From assembly GCF_000332095.2 (NCBI RefSeq), contig NZ_KI913949.1, positions 1,315,169-1,379,168 of the forward strand: a DNA stretch of 64,000 nt, read 5' to 3'. Shown in pieces: positions 17,089 to 27,136 of the stretch; the first letter of the stretch is position 1, and every line of letters begins with the position of its first letter. The stretch is from Leptolyngbya sp. PCC 6406. Lineage in GTDB: Bacteria; Cyanobacteriota; Cyanobacteriia; Phormidesmidales; Phormidesmidaceae. The notes beneath the pieces are model-generated. The model did not search any database and had not been told where the DNA came from. It was given only the letters and a program-made list of their open reading frames with translations. The position numbers and the translations under genes are program-made.

Positions 17089-17880
17089 ATGGACACCGCC
17101 GTACTCAGTACCCCCTTTGAGCCTGCTGCCCTAGCCGCAGCCGATACCGCTACCCTCAAGGCCACCCTGCTGAAGCACGTCGAGGGGCGAGAGGCTGAAT
17201 CGATGGCGAAAAAGGTGCGCTTTGCTAACGAAACCCTGATGCCCCTCTTTCACGAGTTGGCCAAGCGTAACCCCATCCCGGACTTGCACCAGCAGATTCC
17301 GCTATTACAAGGGCTCTGGGTGTCCCTGTGGTCTACCAACCCGTTTCAGGATATTTTGCCGGGGCGCGTCCACGACGAGTCTTACCAGATTTTTGATGAC
17401 AGCGGCTACTACGCCAACTTGGCTCGCTATAAACCGGGGCGCAAGACCCCGATTCTGAACCGGATTTCCCGCTGGCTCCTCAGCTATGACTTGCTGATTA
17501 TGCAGTCCTACCGGGTGCAAACCCTGGCCCAGGGGAAGTCGGAGGATGCCATCCATGGAACTCCCCCCATGCAGCAATACTGGGAGATTCAAAATGTGTG
17601 CATTCAGCAGGCGCTTCGCATTGGCTCCCGCTCCTTTAGTCCAGAGGCGGCGCAGATATGGCTCCGCAAGGCTATTGCCCAGCAGCAGTCGGCAGACTCC
17701 GCGCTCCCCCCGCCAGAGGCTCCCCAGAAGGGACGGCTGAAGGCAAAGCAATACCAGCAAATTGCTAAAGCCCGCCCCCAGCTCGATAACCTGTACATTG
17801 ACTCGGAGTTTCGCCTGGTCAAGACCCAGCGGGAAAAATCCCAACGCCCCTCCTACACCGTTGCTATCCGGAAGACGTAA
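17089..17880 (+). CDS. Conserved cyanobacterial protein, possibly PAP/fibrillin-like
   Basis: This 263-residue soluble protein has no signal peptide. The region LLQGLWVSLWSTNPFQDILPGRVHDESYQIF... (about residues 71-105) followed by DDSGYYANLARY resembles the start of a plastid lipid-associated (PAP/fibrillin) fold, where a W-x-x-x-W/Y-S-T block opens a lipocalin-like barrel. The C-terminal ~50 residues are basic (many Lys and Arg). I am not certain of the family; the alternative is a lineage-specific cyanobacterial protein. It is divergent from rimO, with 240 bp between them. If the assignment is right, it would bind lipids or pigments at thylakoids. Confidence 0.55.
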   Translation: MDTAVLSTPFEPAALAAADTATLKATLLKHVEGREAESMAKKVRFANETLMPLFHELAKRNPIPDLHQQIPLLQGLWVSLWSTNPFQDILPGRVHDESYQIFDDSGYYANLARYKPGRKTPILNRISRWLLSYDLLIMQSYRVQTLAQGKSEDAIHGTPPMQQYWEIQNVCIQQALRIGSRSFSPEAAQIWLRKAIAQQQSADSALPPPEAPQKGRLKAKQYQQIAKARPQLDNLYIDSEFRLVKTQREKSQRPSYTVAIRKT

Positions 17881-18084
17881 CTACAGCGGCAAGAAGAAAC
17901 CTAGTACGGTCAAAAATAATGGGATTAGCGCCCAAGGCGGGCGGGTTGTGTTTCTGCGTCCTTCTGTCGCCCGCTACCCCACTCAACGGTCTGGTACTGT
18001 ATAGAGTTTGTGGCTGCCGCCTAGCCCAACTAGGGCAGCTTTGCAGGTGGGGCGCAAGCCCCCTATTGGTGGGAGGGAGCAACA

Positions 18085-19653
18085 GTGCGAGAACTCAAAA
18101 CCCTAGAGGGATTGCAGTGCTGTCTATCGGCTTGGCAGCAACCTGCCTTGGCCGCAGGGGCAGTGGACACCGCTTCCGTGGGACTGGTCCCCACCATGGG
18201 CGCATTGCATCGGGGCCACTTGAGCTTGGTACACCGAGCCCGAGGGGAAAATGATCGGGTGGTGGTGACGATTTTCGTGAACCCTCTCCAGTTTGCCCCC
18301 GGCGAAGATTTAGACCAGTATCCTCGGACTCTGGAAGCGGACTTGGCCCAGTGCAAGGCAGCAGGGGTGGATGCGGTGTTTTGCCCCAGTCCCATCACCC
18401 TCTACGGGGGGGAGCCCCAGGAGATCGCTCTGACTCAGGTGGTGCCGCCCCCAGAGCTAATGGCCCATCTCTGCGGTCCCTACCGCCCCGGTCACTTTGC
18501 GGGGGTGACAACGGTGGTGGCTAAGCTGCTGAATTTAGTGCAGCCCCATCGGGTGTATTTTGGCGAGAAGGATGCCCAGCAGTTGGCCATTCTGCGGCGG
18601 CTCGTGGCGGATTTGAACTGGCCGGTTACGGTGGTGGGCTGTCCCACAGTGCGGGAACCCGACGGTCTGGCTTTGAGTTCCCGCAATCAGTACCTCACCC
18701 CGGCGGAACGGACCCAGGCTTCATTGCTCTACCAGGGCTTGCAGGTGGCTAGGGATGCTTTTGAGGGGGGAGAGCGACGGGCGGCAACGCTGGTGGCGAT
18801 GGTGCAGAAGGGTTTGGCGGCGGCACCGGATCTGCGGCCTCAGTATGTGGAACTGGTGCATCCTGTGATGCTTCAGCCCCTAGAGCAGGTGGAAACCACG
18901 GGGCTATTGGCGATCGCGGCTTATCTAGGGCGTACCCGGTTGATTGATAATCTCCTATTGCGATCGCGCCAGCCCATCGTCGCCATTGACGGCCCAGCGG
19001 GGGCGGGCAAGTCCACCGTCACCCGGCTGGTGGCGGATGCCCTGGGGCTGTTGTACCTAGACACAGGGGCCATGTATCGGGCGGTGACCTGGCGTGTTCT
19101 CCAGGTAGGCATTGACCCCAAGGATGAGGTGGCGGTGGCGGAACTGCTGGCGGACTGCATCATTCGCCTTGCTCCCAGCCCCCAGAAAGAGGGTCAACCC
19201 AGCCCTAGTCAGGTCTGGGTCAATGGGGTGGAGGTAACCCAGGCGATTCGCAGCCCAGAGGTAACGGCCCTAGTCTCAACGGTGGCCGCCCAGCCCATGG
19301 TGCGCCAGGTGCTGCTGCGGCAGCAGCAGGACTATGGCCAAGCTGGGGGGGTCGTGATGGAAGGCCGGGATATCGGCACCCAGGTTTTTCCTGAAGCAGA
19401 GGTGAAGATATTTCTGACCGCTTCGGTGCAGGAACGTGCGCGTCGCCGCCAGCGGGATCTAGCCGCCCAAAACCAACCGGCGACGAGCTTGGAGGCGCTG
19501 GAAAAGGCGATTGATGAGCGCGATCGCAAGGACAGCACCCGCCGAGTCGCCCCCCTTCGTAAGGCGGCGGATGCTGTGGAGGTGGTGACAGACGGCCTCA
19601 CCATTGAGCAGGTGGTGGCCAAAATCGTCAGTCTGTGTCGTCGCTCAATATGA
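18085..19653 (+). CDS. panC/cmk: Bifunctional pantothenate synthetase / cytidylate kinase
   Basis: This 522-residue fusion is typical of cyanobacteria. Residues 1-280 are pantothenate synthetase: the HIGH-type motif (LHRGHLSL, H42 and H45), FVNPLQFAPGEDL and the ATP loop ALSSRNQYL. This domain condenses pantoate and beta-alanine to give the CoA precursor. From about residue 293 it is cytidylate kinase: P-loop GPAGAGKST, LDTGAMYRAVTW, MEGRDIGTQVFPEA and RRQRDL in the lid. This domain phosphorylates CMP and dCMP. GTG 18085 is the start, supported by an upstream GGAGGGAG ribosome site at a suitable distance. No in-frame stop separates the two domains, so the fusion is real. Confidence 0.96.
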   Translation: MRELKTLEGLQCCLSAWQQPALAAGAVDTASVGLVPTMGALHRGHLSLVHRARGENDRVVVTIFVNPLQFAPGEDLDQYPRTLEADLAQCKAAGVDAVFCPSPITLYGGEPQEIALTQVVPPPELMAHLCGPYRPGHFAGVTTVVAKLLNLVQPHRVYFGEKDAQQLAILRRLVADLNWPVTVVGCPTVREPDGLALSSRNQYLTPAERTQASLLYQGLQVARDAFEGGERRAATLVAMVQKGLAAAPDLRPQYVELVHPVMLQPLEQVETTGLLAIAAYLGRTRLIDNLLLRSRQPIVAIDGPAGAGKSTVTRLVADALGLLYLDTGAMYRAVTWRVLQVGIDPKDEVAVAELLADCIIRLAPSPQKEGQPSPSQVWVNGVEVTQAIRSPEVTALVSTVAAQPMVRQVLLRQQQDYGQAGGVVMEGRDIGTQVFPEAEVKIFLTASVQERARRRQRDLAAQNQPATSLEALEKAIDERDRKDSTRRVAPLRKAADAVEVVTDGLTIEQVVAKIVSLCRRSI

Positions 19654-19867
19654 CCGCAAAACTCAGTCCAGATCGCCAATGGGCCGGACGGCCTCGGTTG
19701 CCAGCCGGATGCCCAGGATAGAGAATTAAGTCATGGAATCTTGGCATAGCGTTTGTCATGAACTCGCTAGGAAGATGACCTCTGATAGGTTCGGTTAAGT
19801 TTGACAGTCCGCGATTGCGCTTCTCTGAATTCTTCGGTCCTGTTCTTTCTCCGCACCTCGATTCATC

Positions 19868-20965
19868 ATGACCATCTATAACCACGACATCATGTTGAGT
19901 ACCCATGAAAAGTACGGGGGTATTCATTTTTACTCAGGGCGGGCTTTGGGTCTGACCGTCCCCGGCGATAAGCTACAAATGCATCCCGCTCTCCAGGCTG
20001 ATTGGGATGCGATCGCAGGGCATTACCACCGGATTGGACTCACCTTTACGGAAGACATCATCTGGGATGTTTCCATTGAGGAAATTAACCGCCATCCCGG
20101 CCACGACATTTCCGTGTATTTTTTCGGAGATGCCGTTAACCGCAGGAGTTCCTACCAAGCATTCTTTGAAGCGATTGATGCGGACTGGCGCAAAGCCGTT
20201 GATTACATTAATTCCAAAAACAACTTTATTCACCTAGCCGAAGAATTAAATATCCCCGTTCCCCCCACCCTCTGTTTTGACCACCAGGACGACTTAGCAG
20301 ACCTCGCTGAGTTGCCCTATCCCTGCTATCTCAAACCCTCCGTATCAGACCATGGGTTTGGCATTGCTCGCTGTGAAACAGTCCAGGATGTCCAGGCAGC
20401 CCTGGCTCAATTGGAGCCCGATGTGCCCTTTCAAGTGCAGACCGAGGTTGCCGCCAGCGCTTTTTTGAACCTGCAATATCAGACCGTCAACGGGCGGGCC
20501 GAGCCGGTACTAGTCTCCGAACAAATTCTGGAGGGTTGTGTTCACGGCGGCAATCGCTATCCCGCCAGCCACGAACCCTGGGATATTGTCGCCCCCATGG
20601 CCCAGTGGCTGGTAGATCGGGGTATGAAGGGCATCTTTGCGTTTGACGTGGCCGTGGTGCCTACTGGGGATGAAATCCAATATGTGGCCATTGAATGCAA
20701 TCCCCGCTTTAACGGATCGTCCTACCCCACAGGGCTGGCAAATCGACTCCAGATTTCCCAGTGGAGCAGTGCCACCTGTGCCCTAGCTCCCCGGTCCATT
20801 CCCGATCTGAACTTGGCGGGGCTGGAGTTTAATCCTGCTACGGGCAAGGGGGTAATCTTGGTGAACTGGGGCACCATCCATGCCGGCAAGCTGAGTGTGC
20901 TCTTGGCGGGTGACCTAGAGGAACAGAGCGACCTGCTGACTAAACTAAAACAGCGACTGGGCTAG
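19868..20965 (+). CDS. ATP-grasp domain protein of unknown substrate
   Basis: This is a 365-residue protein. The first ~110 residues look like a pre-ATP-grasp domain. The ATP-grasp region has CYLKPSVSDHGFGIARC (about 154-170, phosphate-binding loop) and a C-terminal metal-binding motif AIECNPRFNGSSYP (about 274-287), where Glu and Asn are typical ligands. ATP-grasp enzymes join a carboxylate to an amine, thiol or similar group through an acyl phosphate. There is no substrate clue beyond convergence with the cruA gene 33 bp away. No truncation is seen. It could be a carboxylate-amine ligase for a small molecule. Confidence 0.78.
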   Translation: MTIYNHDIMLSTHEKYGGIHFYSGRALGLTVPGDKLQMHPALQADWDAIAGHYHRIGLTFTEDIIWDVSIEEINRHPGHDISVYFFGDAVNRRSSYQAFFEAIDADWRKAVDYINSKNNFIHLAEELNIPVPPTLCFDHQDDLADLAELPYPCYLKPSVSDHGFGIARCETVQDVQAALAQLEPDVPFQVQTEVAASAFLNLQYQTVNGRAEPVLVSEQILEGCVHGGNRYPASHEPWDIVAPMAQWLVDRGMKGIFAFDVAVVPTGDEIQYVAIECNPRFNGSSYPTGLANRLQISQWSSATCALAPRSIPDLNLAGLEFNPATGKGVILVNWGTIHAGKLSVLLAGDLEEQSDLLTKLKQRLG

Positions 20966-20998
20966 GGGCGCGTCAAGCTTGAAATTGCCAGAAAAACC

Positions 20999-23200
20999 CT
21001 ACCCTTCATTCGTGGTAGATGAGGCAGCACCGCTGGCAGAGAGGGGGGGGCGGGCAGGACGCTTGACCTGGGGGGGAGATTCCGTTGGCGTCACTTCGAG
21101 CGGGGTAATATGAACCGCCTGCTGGGTCGGGGGGCGACCCATGCCGTAGGTGAGGTGATTGTTGAGAGCCAACAGGGTAAAGAATAGTCCCGGATTAGTG
21201 GGCTCTAGCCATCGGCGACTGCCGGAGAGCCAGACCGAGAGGCTACTCAGCAACCAACTTAAGAAGGTTTGTAGGGTGTAATTCAGATAGGTGCCCACCC
21301 AGCGCACCATATCCTGGGCTCCCGCCATCCCCCAGATCCACCCCAGTAGCGCCGGGTTCTTAGTCGCAGCGGTGAGGGCCATGCGATTGAACTCCCCCCA
21401 AGTGGCCCGGTCCTTAATAAACCGCTCCGCCACTTCGGCAGATTCGTCTTCCAAAATGCCGAAGAAGGTGTTGAGCATGGCGTTGATGCGCTCTGGGGGC
21501 AGGGTTTTGCCCGTAGGCACCATCATGCCCTTAGAGAATAGCCAGGTGATGGCGACATTGCTCTGAAAGGCGCGAATCCGGTTGAGGTACTTGCCCTGGA
21601 GCAGATCATGGCGCAGGGCCAGATCTAGCAACTCCGTCAGGCGGGGCAGGTTACGGATTAGGGATCCAAAGCCAGTAAACACCAGGGGAGATTGGAGGGA
21701 GGCAGCATCACCGATGGCGACCAAGCGGTCAAAGGCGACGGTGCGATCGCGCTGATGGGTACTAAAGTGACCGGGAATATAGCCAAAGGTGGGCTTACGC
21801 CAGGTAAGCTTGTCCAGGTTGCAGCGGCGGTACTCTGGCAAGATGTGGAAGAAGTCCTCATACATCGTCAACAGGGAACCGGGATTATCGGGATGAACCT
21901 GGTGGTAGTGGAACAGGTAAATGGTGAGTTCATCCCCCTTAGCGGGGAAGAGTTCCCAAATTAATTGCCGTCCCCGTGAAATATCGCCATGGCTAAACAG
22001 CACATCGCCATAGGTAGAGTCCCAGACTCCGGGCTCAAAGCCACCGGAAACACAGGCCCCAACCGTGGGACAGACGCTATCAAAGGCACGGCCCCCGTTG
22101 AGCTGCCATGCAATGGGGGAGGCGGTGCCCATGGCATCCACCAAGAGGCGACCCTGCGCGATGACCCCATTGGGCCGGTCCTTGACCATCGCAGGGGCCT
22201 GGTTTTTGCGATGATGACCGCAGACCGTCACCCCAGTATCCCCCACCTCGGCCCAGTCAAACTCCGTTTCATCCCAGATCGTTCCCCCAGCGGCCTGGAG
22301 TTTTTTGCCACAGAGTCGCAGCAATGCCTCAGAGTCGAGGGCAATATTCAGCACCGTGGGGGTGTGCAGCACCGGGGCCTTAGCCGCCTCGGGATTGTTG
22401 GCGTCAAAGAACTTGTTAAACCCATCCTGATATTCCCGCGCAATCAGGGCCTCAAATTCCTCTGCTGTAAACAACCCCAGGTTGATCAGGCTCTGGAATT
22501 CTTGCCGAGAAATATTCCATTCTCGATGCATTCGGCCAAAGGGAAGCCGTTCGATCAGCAATACACGATGTCCCAGTTGGGCCATGACGGCAGCGTGGAT
22601 TACCCCTAGGGCTCCCCCTACATAGATCAGGTCGAAGGATTCAATCTCCCCGGTATCCTCACCAGTACGGTCCCAGGGCTGGGAGCTGGGACGTTCCCCA
22701 GGCCGAAAAATGACCTGCTGGGGCGTTTGGGGGGCACGCACATTCTGATGCCAGCGACTTTCCCACCAGTAAACCCGCTCCAGATCGGCCTCGCCATTGG
22801 GCATCCGCTGGAAGTAGGTGACTGTCTTGGGAAAAGCCTCTCGCAACGCCTCAAAGATGGTCTGCTGGTCGGGCTGAAAGGGCGGCAGTTCTGGATAGGC
22901 GATGGGGAAGGCTGCCTGGATTTGCTGCTGAAGCTGCTGGAGGATAGCCTTTTCCTGGGGCAAGGGGGCACTGGCCCAGCGAAAAACCTTGAGATAGGTG
23001 GTGCGCTGGAGGGACCAGGTGACCACGGATAGGGCCGGGGGTAACTCTGCCTCAGCGGCGCTGGGGGCTTTTAGCTCAATACGAATGCCATCGGGGGTAA
23101 CTCGGGGGTTGCCTCGGACCGGCACAAACTCGGTTTGCAGCCAGCGCTGCACCCGCCCGATGTCTGGGGTGGGCACCTCAAGATAAAGCAGCTCTTTCAT
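20999..23200 (-). CDS. cruA: CruA/CruP-family lycopene cyclase (FAD-dependent)
   Basis: This 733-residue protein has an N-terminal ~190-residue region specific to CruA-like proteins (ending PKTVTYFQRMPNGEADLERVYWWE). An FAD-binding Rossmann core follows (IYVGGALGVIHAAVMAQLGHRVLLIER) with the family motif MHREWNISRQEFQSL, then VDAMGTASPIAWQL and a C-terminal GDAASLQSPLVFTGFGSL. These are the hallmarks of CruA/CruP cyclases, which convert lycopene towards beta- or gamma-carotene in many cyanobacteria. I chose ATG 23200; an upstream start would add 42 residues that do not match. CruP is the main alternative, and the N-terminal extension favours CruA. Confidence 0.85.
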   Translation of the reverse strand: MKELLYLEVPTPDIGRVQRWLQTEFVPVRGNPRVTPDGIRIELKAPSAAEAELPPALSVVTWSLQRTTYLKVFRWASAPLPQEKAILQQLQQQIQAAFPIAYPELPPFQPDQQTIFEALREAFPKTVTYFQRMPNGEADLERVYWWESRWHQNVRAPQTPQQVIFRPGERPSSQPWDRTGEDTGEIESFDLIYVGGALGVIHAAVMAQLGHRVLLIERLPFGRMHREWNISRQEFQSLINLGLFTAEEFEALIAREYQDGFNKFFDANNPEAAKAPVLHTPTVLNIALDSEALLRLCGKKLQAAGGTIWDETEFDWAEVGDTGVTVCGHHRKNQAPAMVKDRPNGVIAQGRLLVDAMGTASPIAWQLNGGRAFDSVCPTVGACVSGGFEPGVWDSTYGDVLFSHGDISRGRQLIWELFPAKGDELTIYLFHYHQVHPDNPGSLLTMYEDFFHILPEYRRCNLDKLTWRKPTFGYIPGHFSTHQRDRTVAFDRLVAIGDAASLQSPLVFTGFGSLIRNLPRLTELLDLALRHDLLQGKYLNRIRAFQSNVAITWLFSKGMMVPTGKTLPPERINAMLNTFFGILEDESAEVAERFIKDRATWGEFNRMALTAATKNPALLGWIWGMAGAQDMVRWVGTYLNYTLQTFLSWLLSSLSVWLSGSRRWLEPTNPGLFFTLLALNNHLTYGMGRPPTQQAVHITPLEVTPTESPPQVKRPARPPLSASGAASSTTNEG

Positions 23201-23372
23201 TGCAGCAGAGAGATTAACGCAGCGTTTTATAGCAGTCGCGATTCTGATTACATCGTTATTGTCCCGTCTAGATACCCTACACCAGAAGCGATCTCGTCGT
23301 GGGCAGAAGGCAAGGCGGTTCAGCAATTATAAATTCATCGTCGCACCAGGGTAGGAGCAGGTCATTTCCCTG

Positions 23373-24173
23373 ATGCCCGAATTCCTTCAGCCTCAAGATG
23401 GCGCAGAGAAGCAGGATAGCGAAACCGCTGCTGCCAAACGTTGGCTCAATACTGATCATGGCCTCTTTCCTGCGGGTCGCCTGACGGTACTCGGCGACGA
23501 CCTCCATAGTCGTCAACCGACTTGTCAGCACTGCATCGACCATCAGGTGAATTTTATCTTTGCCTGTCTGCCCACTTCCGATCCAGCCTTGTATGACTGG
23601 TTGACCTATCTAGAGGCCAACGATGAGGCGCACAATCACCAAGAACGGGTTTGGACAGGCCGGGACTATGAACTGCGGCAGTACCGCTATATCAACTGCA
23701 TTCCTCTGCGGGACGCACAACCCACCCTATGGGTTAATTGGTGTGAGGTGCCAGTGCTGCGAGAGGCTGATGGACAACAGGGCTATCACAATGCTTTTGT
23801 GACCTTACATGACATCAATGACGCGACGGTAGCGGAGATTGTGACGGCGGCTCGGGCTCGCTGGAAGAGTGAGAATGAGAACCACAATGTCCTCAAAACC
23901 AAGGTCTATCACCTAGAGCATAATTTTGGCCATGGCCAACAGCATCTGGCCATGACGCTACTCACCCTCAACACTCTGGCTTTCTTGTTTCATACCATCT
24001 TGCACCTCGTGGATGACTCCTATCAGCGCATCCGAAAGCAACGTGGTACCCGCAAGGGCTTCTTTCAGGACATTCAGACCCTGACTAAGGATCTGCTCTT
24101 TGACTCCTGGCAGCATCTCATTGACTTCATGCTCGACGATGGGACCACACCTGCCACGGGTAATACATCCTAA
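23373..24173 (+). pseudogene. 5'-truncated DDE transposase remnant
   Basis: This is the C-terminal ~266 residues of a transposase family common in cyanobacteria. A mid-protein Asp motif (TVLGDDLHSRQPTC) and the late catalytic Glu block (ARWKSENENHNVLKTKVYHLEHNFGHG) are present. The family's N-terminal third, with the first catalytic Asp, is missing; an in-frame TAG lies at seven codons before the apparent ATG. I found no clear inverted repeats or target duplication. The annotated Met is internal to the original protein. It is not expected to be active. Confidence 0.75.
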
Positions 24174-24227
24174 CTATTTTGAATTCAGAATTGCTGCTCG
24201 CTTATTGCGTTCCTATCTTCATGAATA

Positions 24228-26045
24228 CTAGTCCAAGGCTTGCCGCATTAGGTCCATGAGTTTGTACTTGCGGCCATGGATGGTTTTCAAACGCTGATAG
24301 TATGCCTGCCAGTCGGCGGCGCGATCTCTGGCTACATAGGCTGCTTTGGCGCGCTTTAGCCAAGTCACCGCCTGACCATAGTATTTAGCTTTACCTCCAT
24401 TCATAATCCCCTCCGCCTTTGAGCAGGCGGTGGCCACGACCCAATCGCTATGGGTGGCCATCACCGCATCCATCACCTGCAAGATTAGGTGGTCATTGTA
24501 GAAAAAACGCTCGCTGACTACCGCGATCGCATCTTCCAGCAACCCCTCATGGAGAAAAATATTCACCTTGGCACCCTGGGCATTCCACTGCTCGGTCTGC
24601 CGCAGGTAATCGAGTAATTCGGCCCGGTGATGGCTCCAAGTCTGGGGGGCGATCGATTGGATCTGCTCATACCCTCGCAGGGAAGGCTCGTCCTTAAATG
24701 CCCCAATCTGGGCCGTGATAGCGGTTTCCCGATCTCCCAAATCCATGGCCAGGTCACTGATCCAGATGAGTTGGGCATGGGTGTTGCCATAAGTCGTGCC
24801 GGAGGGATTCTCCAGATAGGGAACCGAAGTTTGCGGTAAAGATAGCCCCAACTTCGAAATCGCCAACGCTTCCTGTTTCGCATCCTCTACCCACAGCAAC
24901 TGGGCTAGGGCATAGGCATCCCGGAGATTGGTCAGGTGTTCCGGAGCTGCCGCCATCACCTCATCAATGCGCCCCAACTGGGTCAGCATGAGCAGATATT
25001 CCGCCCCCAGACCGACCCCCCGTGCCAGTCGCAGGTATTCCTCATAGCGCTTCTGACGGGCCAAAATCCGTAGGCGAATGCGGGCTAGGGTACTGGCCCA
25101 GTCTGGCAGGGAGGTCATGGCGGTGTTGGTCTCCTCCTGCCCCTGGAGAATTCGCTGCAAGGGGGGATAATGCCATTGCTGCCGCAGAGCTTCCAGGGCC
25201 ATGGCCAGACTCACATCCAGGTCATCCTGCCACTGCTCTAGTTTTTCCTGCCAAGGCAGATCGGTCTCCCCCTGCCAGTCCACCGTCAGGATTGCCTCTG
25301 TCAGGGCATCATCCAACATTAAGAGGGAGTCATAGCTATCGCCGCCATAGTCACACACTTGGGACCATTCGGCACTGACCCCCGCAATGATGGCCTCTAG
25401 GGCAACCAAGGCATTGAGGCCATCGCCGCGATGGGCAAAGGCCAGGGCTTCCTGCACTAGTTCCTCCAACTCCGGTGTGAGGTTATCTTCTTCTCCGCCA
25501 TATTCCCAGTCTTCGACGGCTGACCTGACGACATTCTGGGCAGCGCGGCGGAAGGGGAACGGGTCAATGGAGAGAACGGGGGCAGGGGGGATAGCGGTGG
25601 ATTCTGAGACACTCATTCCCGAAGCAACGACAGTAACGATCTGAAGCTGGCGTTCTAGCCAGTCCAGGGTCTCGGGAAAGTGGGTAACCAAGTTCTGAAG
25701 CAGGGTGGTCAGTTTCTCTTGGGAGAGGTCCGCCAACAATGCTTCTAATTCTGGGCGTTGCTCTACCTGATGGGGCTGGTCTAGAACGGCCAACAGCGTG
25801 GCCACAATGTGCTTGCACCAGCCTCCCCAATCGTAGGGGCAGGTGCAGGCTGCTGCCGTAATCCCCTCTGCGTTAAGGTCAATCTGTACCCGATAGGGAT
25901 CACTCCCTAGCACCATCGCTTCAAGGGTCTGCCCTCGCTGCACCAATCGTTCCACTGCCCCTGACTGATAGTAGTTTTCTCCCCGCGCAAATACTTGGGG
26001 TTCGGTGTACTCATGAATCTCGTCAAGGGAAATGTTGTAAATCAT
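24228..26045 (-). CDS. SWIM zinc-finger protein
   Basis: This is a 605-residue soluble protein. Near the N-terminus (about residues 66-80) it has the SWIM motif CxCx(n)CxH (CTCPYDWGGWCKHIVA), preceded by the usual RGENYYQSGAVERL segment. The remaining ~500 residues are helical, with repeated Trp, Leu and acidic positions resembling TPR-like solenoid repeats. SWIM domains bind zinc and mediate DNA or protein contacts; the exact role of this bacterial class is unknown. There are no membrane segments. The start at ATG 26045 is directly upstream of the conserved N-terminal region. It appears to be a single transcription unit. Confidence 0.82.
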   Translation of the reverse strand: MIYNISLDEIHEYTEPQVFARGENYYQSGAVERLVQRGQTLEAMVLGSDPYRVQIDLNAEGITAAACTCPYDWGGWCKHIVATLLAVLDQPHQVEQRPELEALLADLSQEKLTTLLQNLVTHFPETLDWLERQLQIVTVVASGMSVSESTAIPPAPVLSIDPFPFRRAAQNVVRSAVEDWEYGGEEDNLTPELEELVQEALAFAHRGDGLNALVALEAIIAGVSAEWSQVCDYGGDSYDSLLMLDDALTEAILTVDWQGETDLPWQEKLEQWQDDLDVSLAMALEALRQQWHYPPLQRILQGQEETNTAMTSLPDWASTLARIRLRILARQKRYEEYLRLARGVGLGAEYLLMLTQLGRIDEVMAAAPEHLTNLRDAYALAQLLWVEDAKQEALAISKLGLSLPQTSVPYLENPSGTTYGNTHAQLIWISDLAMDLGDRETAITAQIGAFKDEPSLRGYEQIQSIAPQTWSHHRAELLDYLRQTEQWNAQGAKVNIFLHEGLLEDAIAVVSERFFYNDHLILQVMDAVMATHSDWVVATACSKAEGIMNGGKAKYYGQAVTWLKRAKAAYVARDRAADWQAYYQRLKTIHGRKYKLMDLMRQALD

Positions 26046-26084
26046 GGGGCGATCGCGCTTGAGGCAATATTTTCAAGTTAGCCC

Positions 26085-26795
26085 CTAACCTGCCAAGTTG
26101 TGAGTAGAGCTTTCAAAGGCAGCGCGGATGGTTTCAACGCGATCGCGGTTTACCCCAAAGTCCGATTCCCCTAGACGAGCGGCCACCCGCACCTGAATCA
26201 CGCCGGGGTTAGCGGGATCGCTATAGAACTCCATATCATCGACAAAGCCCATCAATCGGCTGGAAAATTCCGCATAGAGGTAGGCATCGGTTTGTTCCAC
26301 GATTTCGCTGCGGGGCTGATCTGCCACCACCTGGGCTAGGGCAGTCATGGCCACGGCCAAATCCCCAGAGTAGGTCAGGGGCGCAATGGCATGGCTGTCA
26401 TCTCCCCCCTGGCTGACCACACAATTGGGGGTACTGGGACAGAGGGCTAAATGACCGTCCTTGACCCCTAAGTTGTCCGGGCGCGTCCCAGAAAAAAGCG
26501 CTTTGAAACCGGGGAGGGCGGCTATTGTTTCTGGGTTAAAGGCTCCATTCCAGGAGGAAAGGCCAGCGGCAAGGCTAGGACTGGGTAGTGCGATCGCAGT
26601 CAGGATCACCAAGCATCCAAGCACAACCCATCGCTGACCCCAGTGCACAATGTCACTCCAGGGCCAGGGACCGCCAGCGGGGGGCGACTGACGCCGCAAG
26701 ACAGCGCCTACAGGGGGCACGGCGTTCCGCACTTGCCCCTGTTTTGGCTTAGTTGAACTGGTGTGGACATTCGAACTTTGAGGATTAGGTAGCAT
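26085..26795 (-). CDS. DUF1499 domain protein, membrane-anchored or exported
   Basis: This is a 236-residue protein. One hydrophobic segment at about residues 56-75 (VVLGCLVILTAIALPSPSLA) follows a basic, Pro-rich N-terminus and ends in a plausible AxA cleavage site. DUF1499 then follows, with the typical CPSTPNCVVSQ near residue 114, AYLYAEFSSRLMGFVDDMEF and a C-terminal SDFGVNRDRVETIRAAF. The family is widespread in cyanobacteria and plastids, with no fixed function. It lies 39 bp downstream of nothing and upstream of the SWIM gene on the same strand, so co-transcription with the SWIM gene is likely. Confidence 0.82.
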   Translation of the reverse strand: MLPNPQSSNVHTSSTKPKQGQVRNAVPPVGAVLRRQSPPAGGPWPWSDIVHWGQRWVVLGCLVILTAIALPSPSLAAGLSSWNGAFNPETIAALPGFKALFSGTRPDNLGVKDGHLALCPSTPNCVVSQGGDDSHAIAPLTYSGDLAVAMTALAQVVADQPRSEIVEQTDAYLYAEFSSRLMGFVDDMEFYSDPANPGVIQVRVAARLGESDFGVNRDRVETIRAAFESSTHNLAG

Positions 26796-26847
26796 TCAGA
26801 AGCGTGAGAATAAAGGACTTGTCTCGAAGGTAACGCAAAGCTTAGAA

Positions 26848-27094
26848 CCTAGTACTCTGGGGCGGAAATCCTGTGCCCATTTCCACTAGGCGTTGCCTTT
26901 CTGCGGTGCATTGCTTCGCGTTTCGCAAGCGATATGAAAGGCGAAGCCGCGCCTTAGCGCTATGCACCCTACGAAACCCTGAAAAAACCTTATGATGTAC
27001 CAGCCCAACATTTTCCGGTCCCCTAGCCCCCTGGGAGAGGGCTAGGGCTTCGGCGTGAGCTCAGCCGAACGGTGAGGGGCCGAGGTGTACCACG
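26848..27094. repeat. Composite dispersed repeat, copy 1 (blocks A and B)
   Basis: Block A (26848-26977) and block B (27001-27094) both recur in reverse-complement orientation at 42378-42467 and 42175-42243, in the corresponding order. Shared pieces include CCTAGTACT, ATGCACC…GCAGAAA, CCCATTTCC and the AGCCCAACA…TTCCGGTCCCCT junction. In this copy A and B are about 23 bp apart; in the other copy a separate hairpin module lies between them. No coding potential is seen, so this is a MITE-like or REP-like element. Confidence 0.75.
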
Positions 27095-27136
27095 GCCAAG
27101 CGCCTGGTAGCGTTCCAACTTGGAATCATTGACCCT

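Noticed and set aside
23373..24173. Complete transposon with intact transposase
   Set aside because: The first catalytic Asp region is missing, and no inverted ends or target duplication were found.
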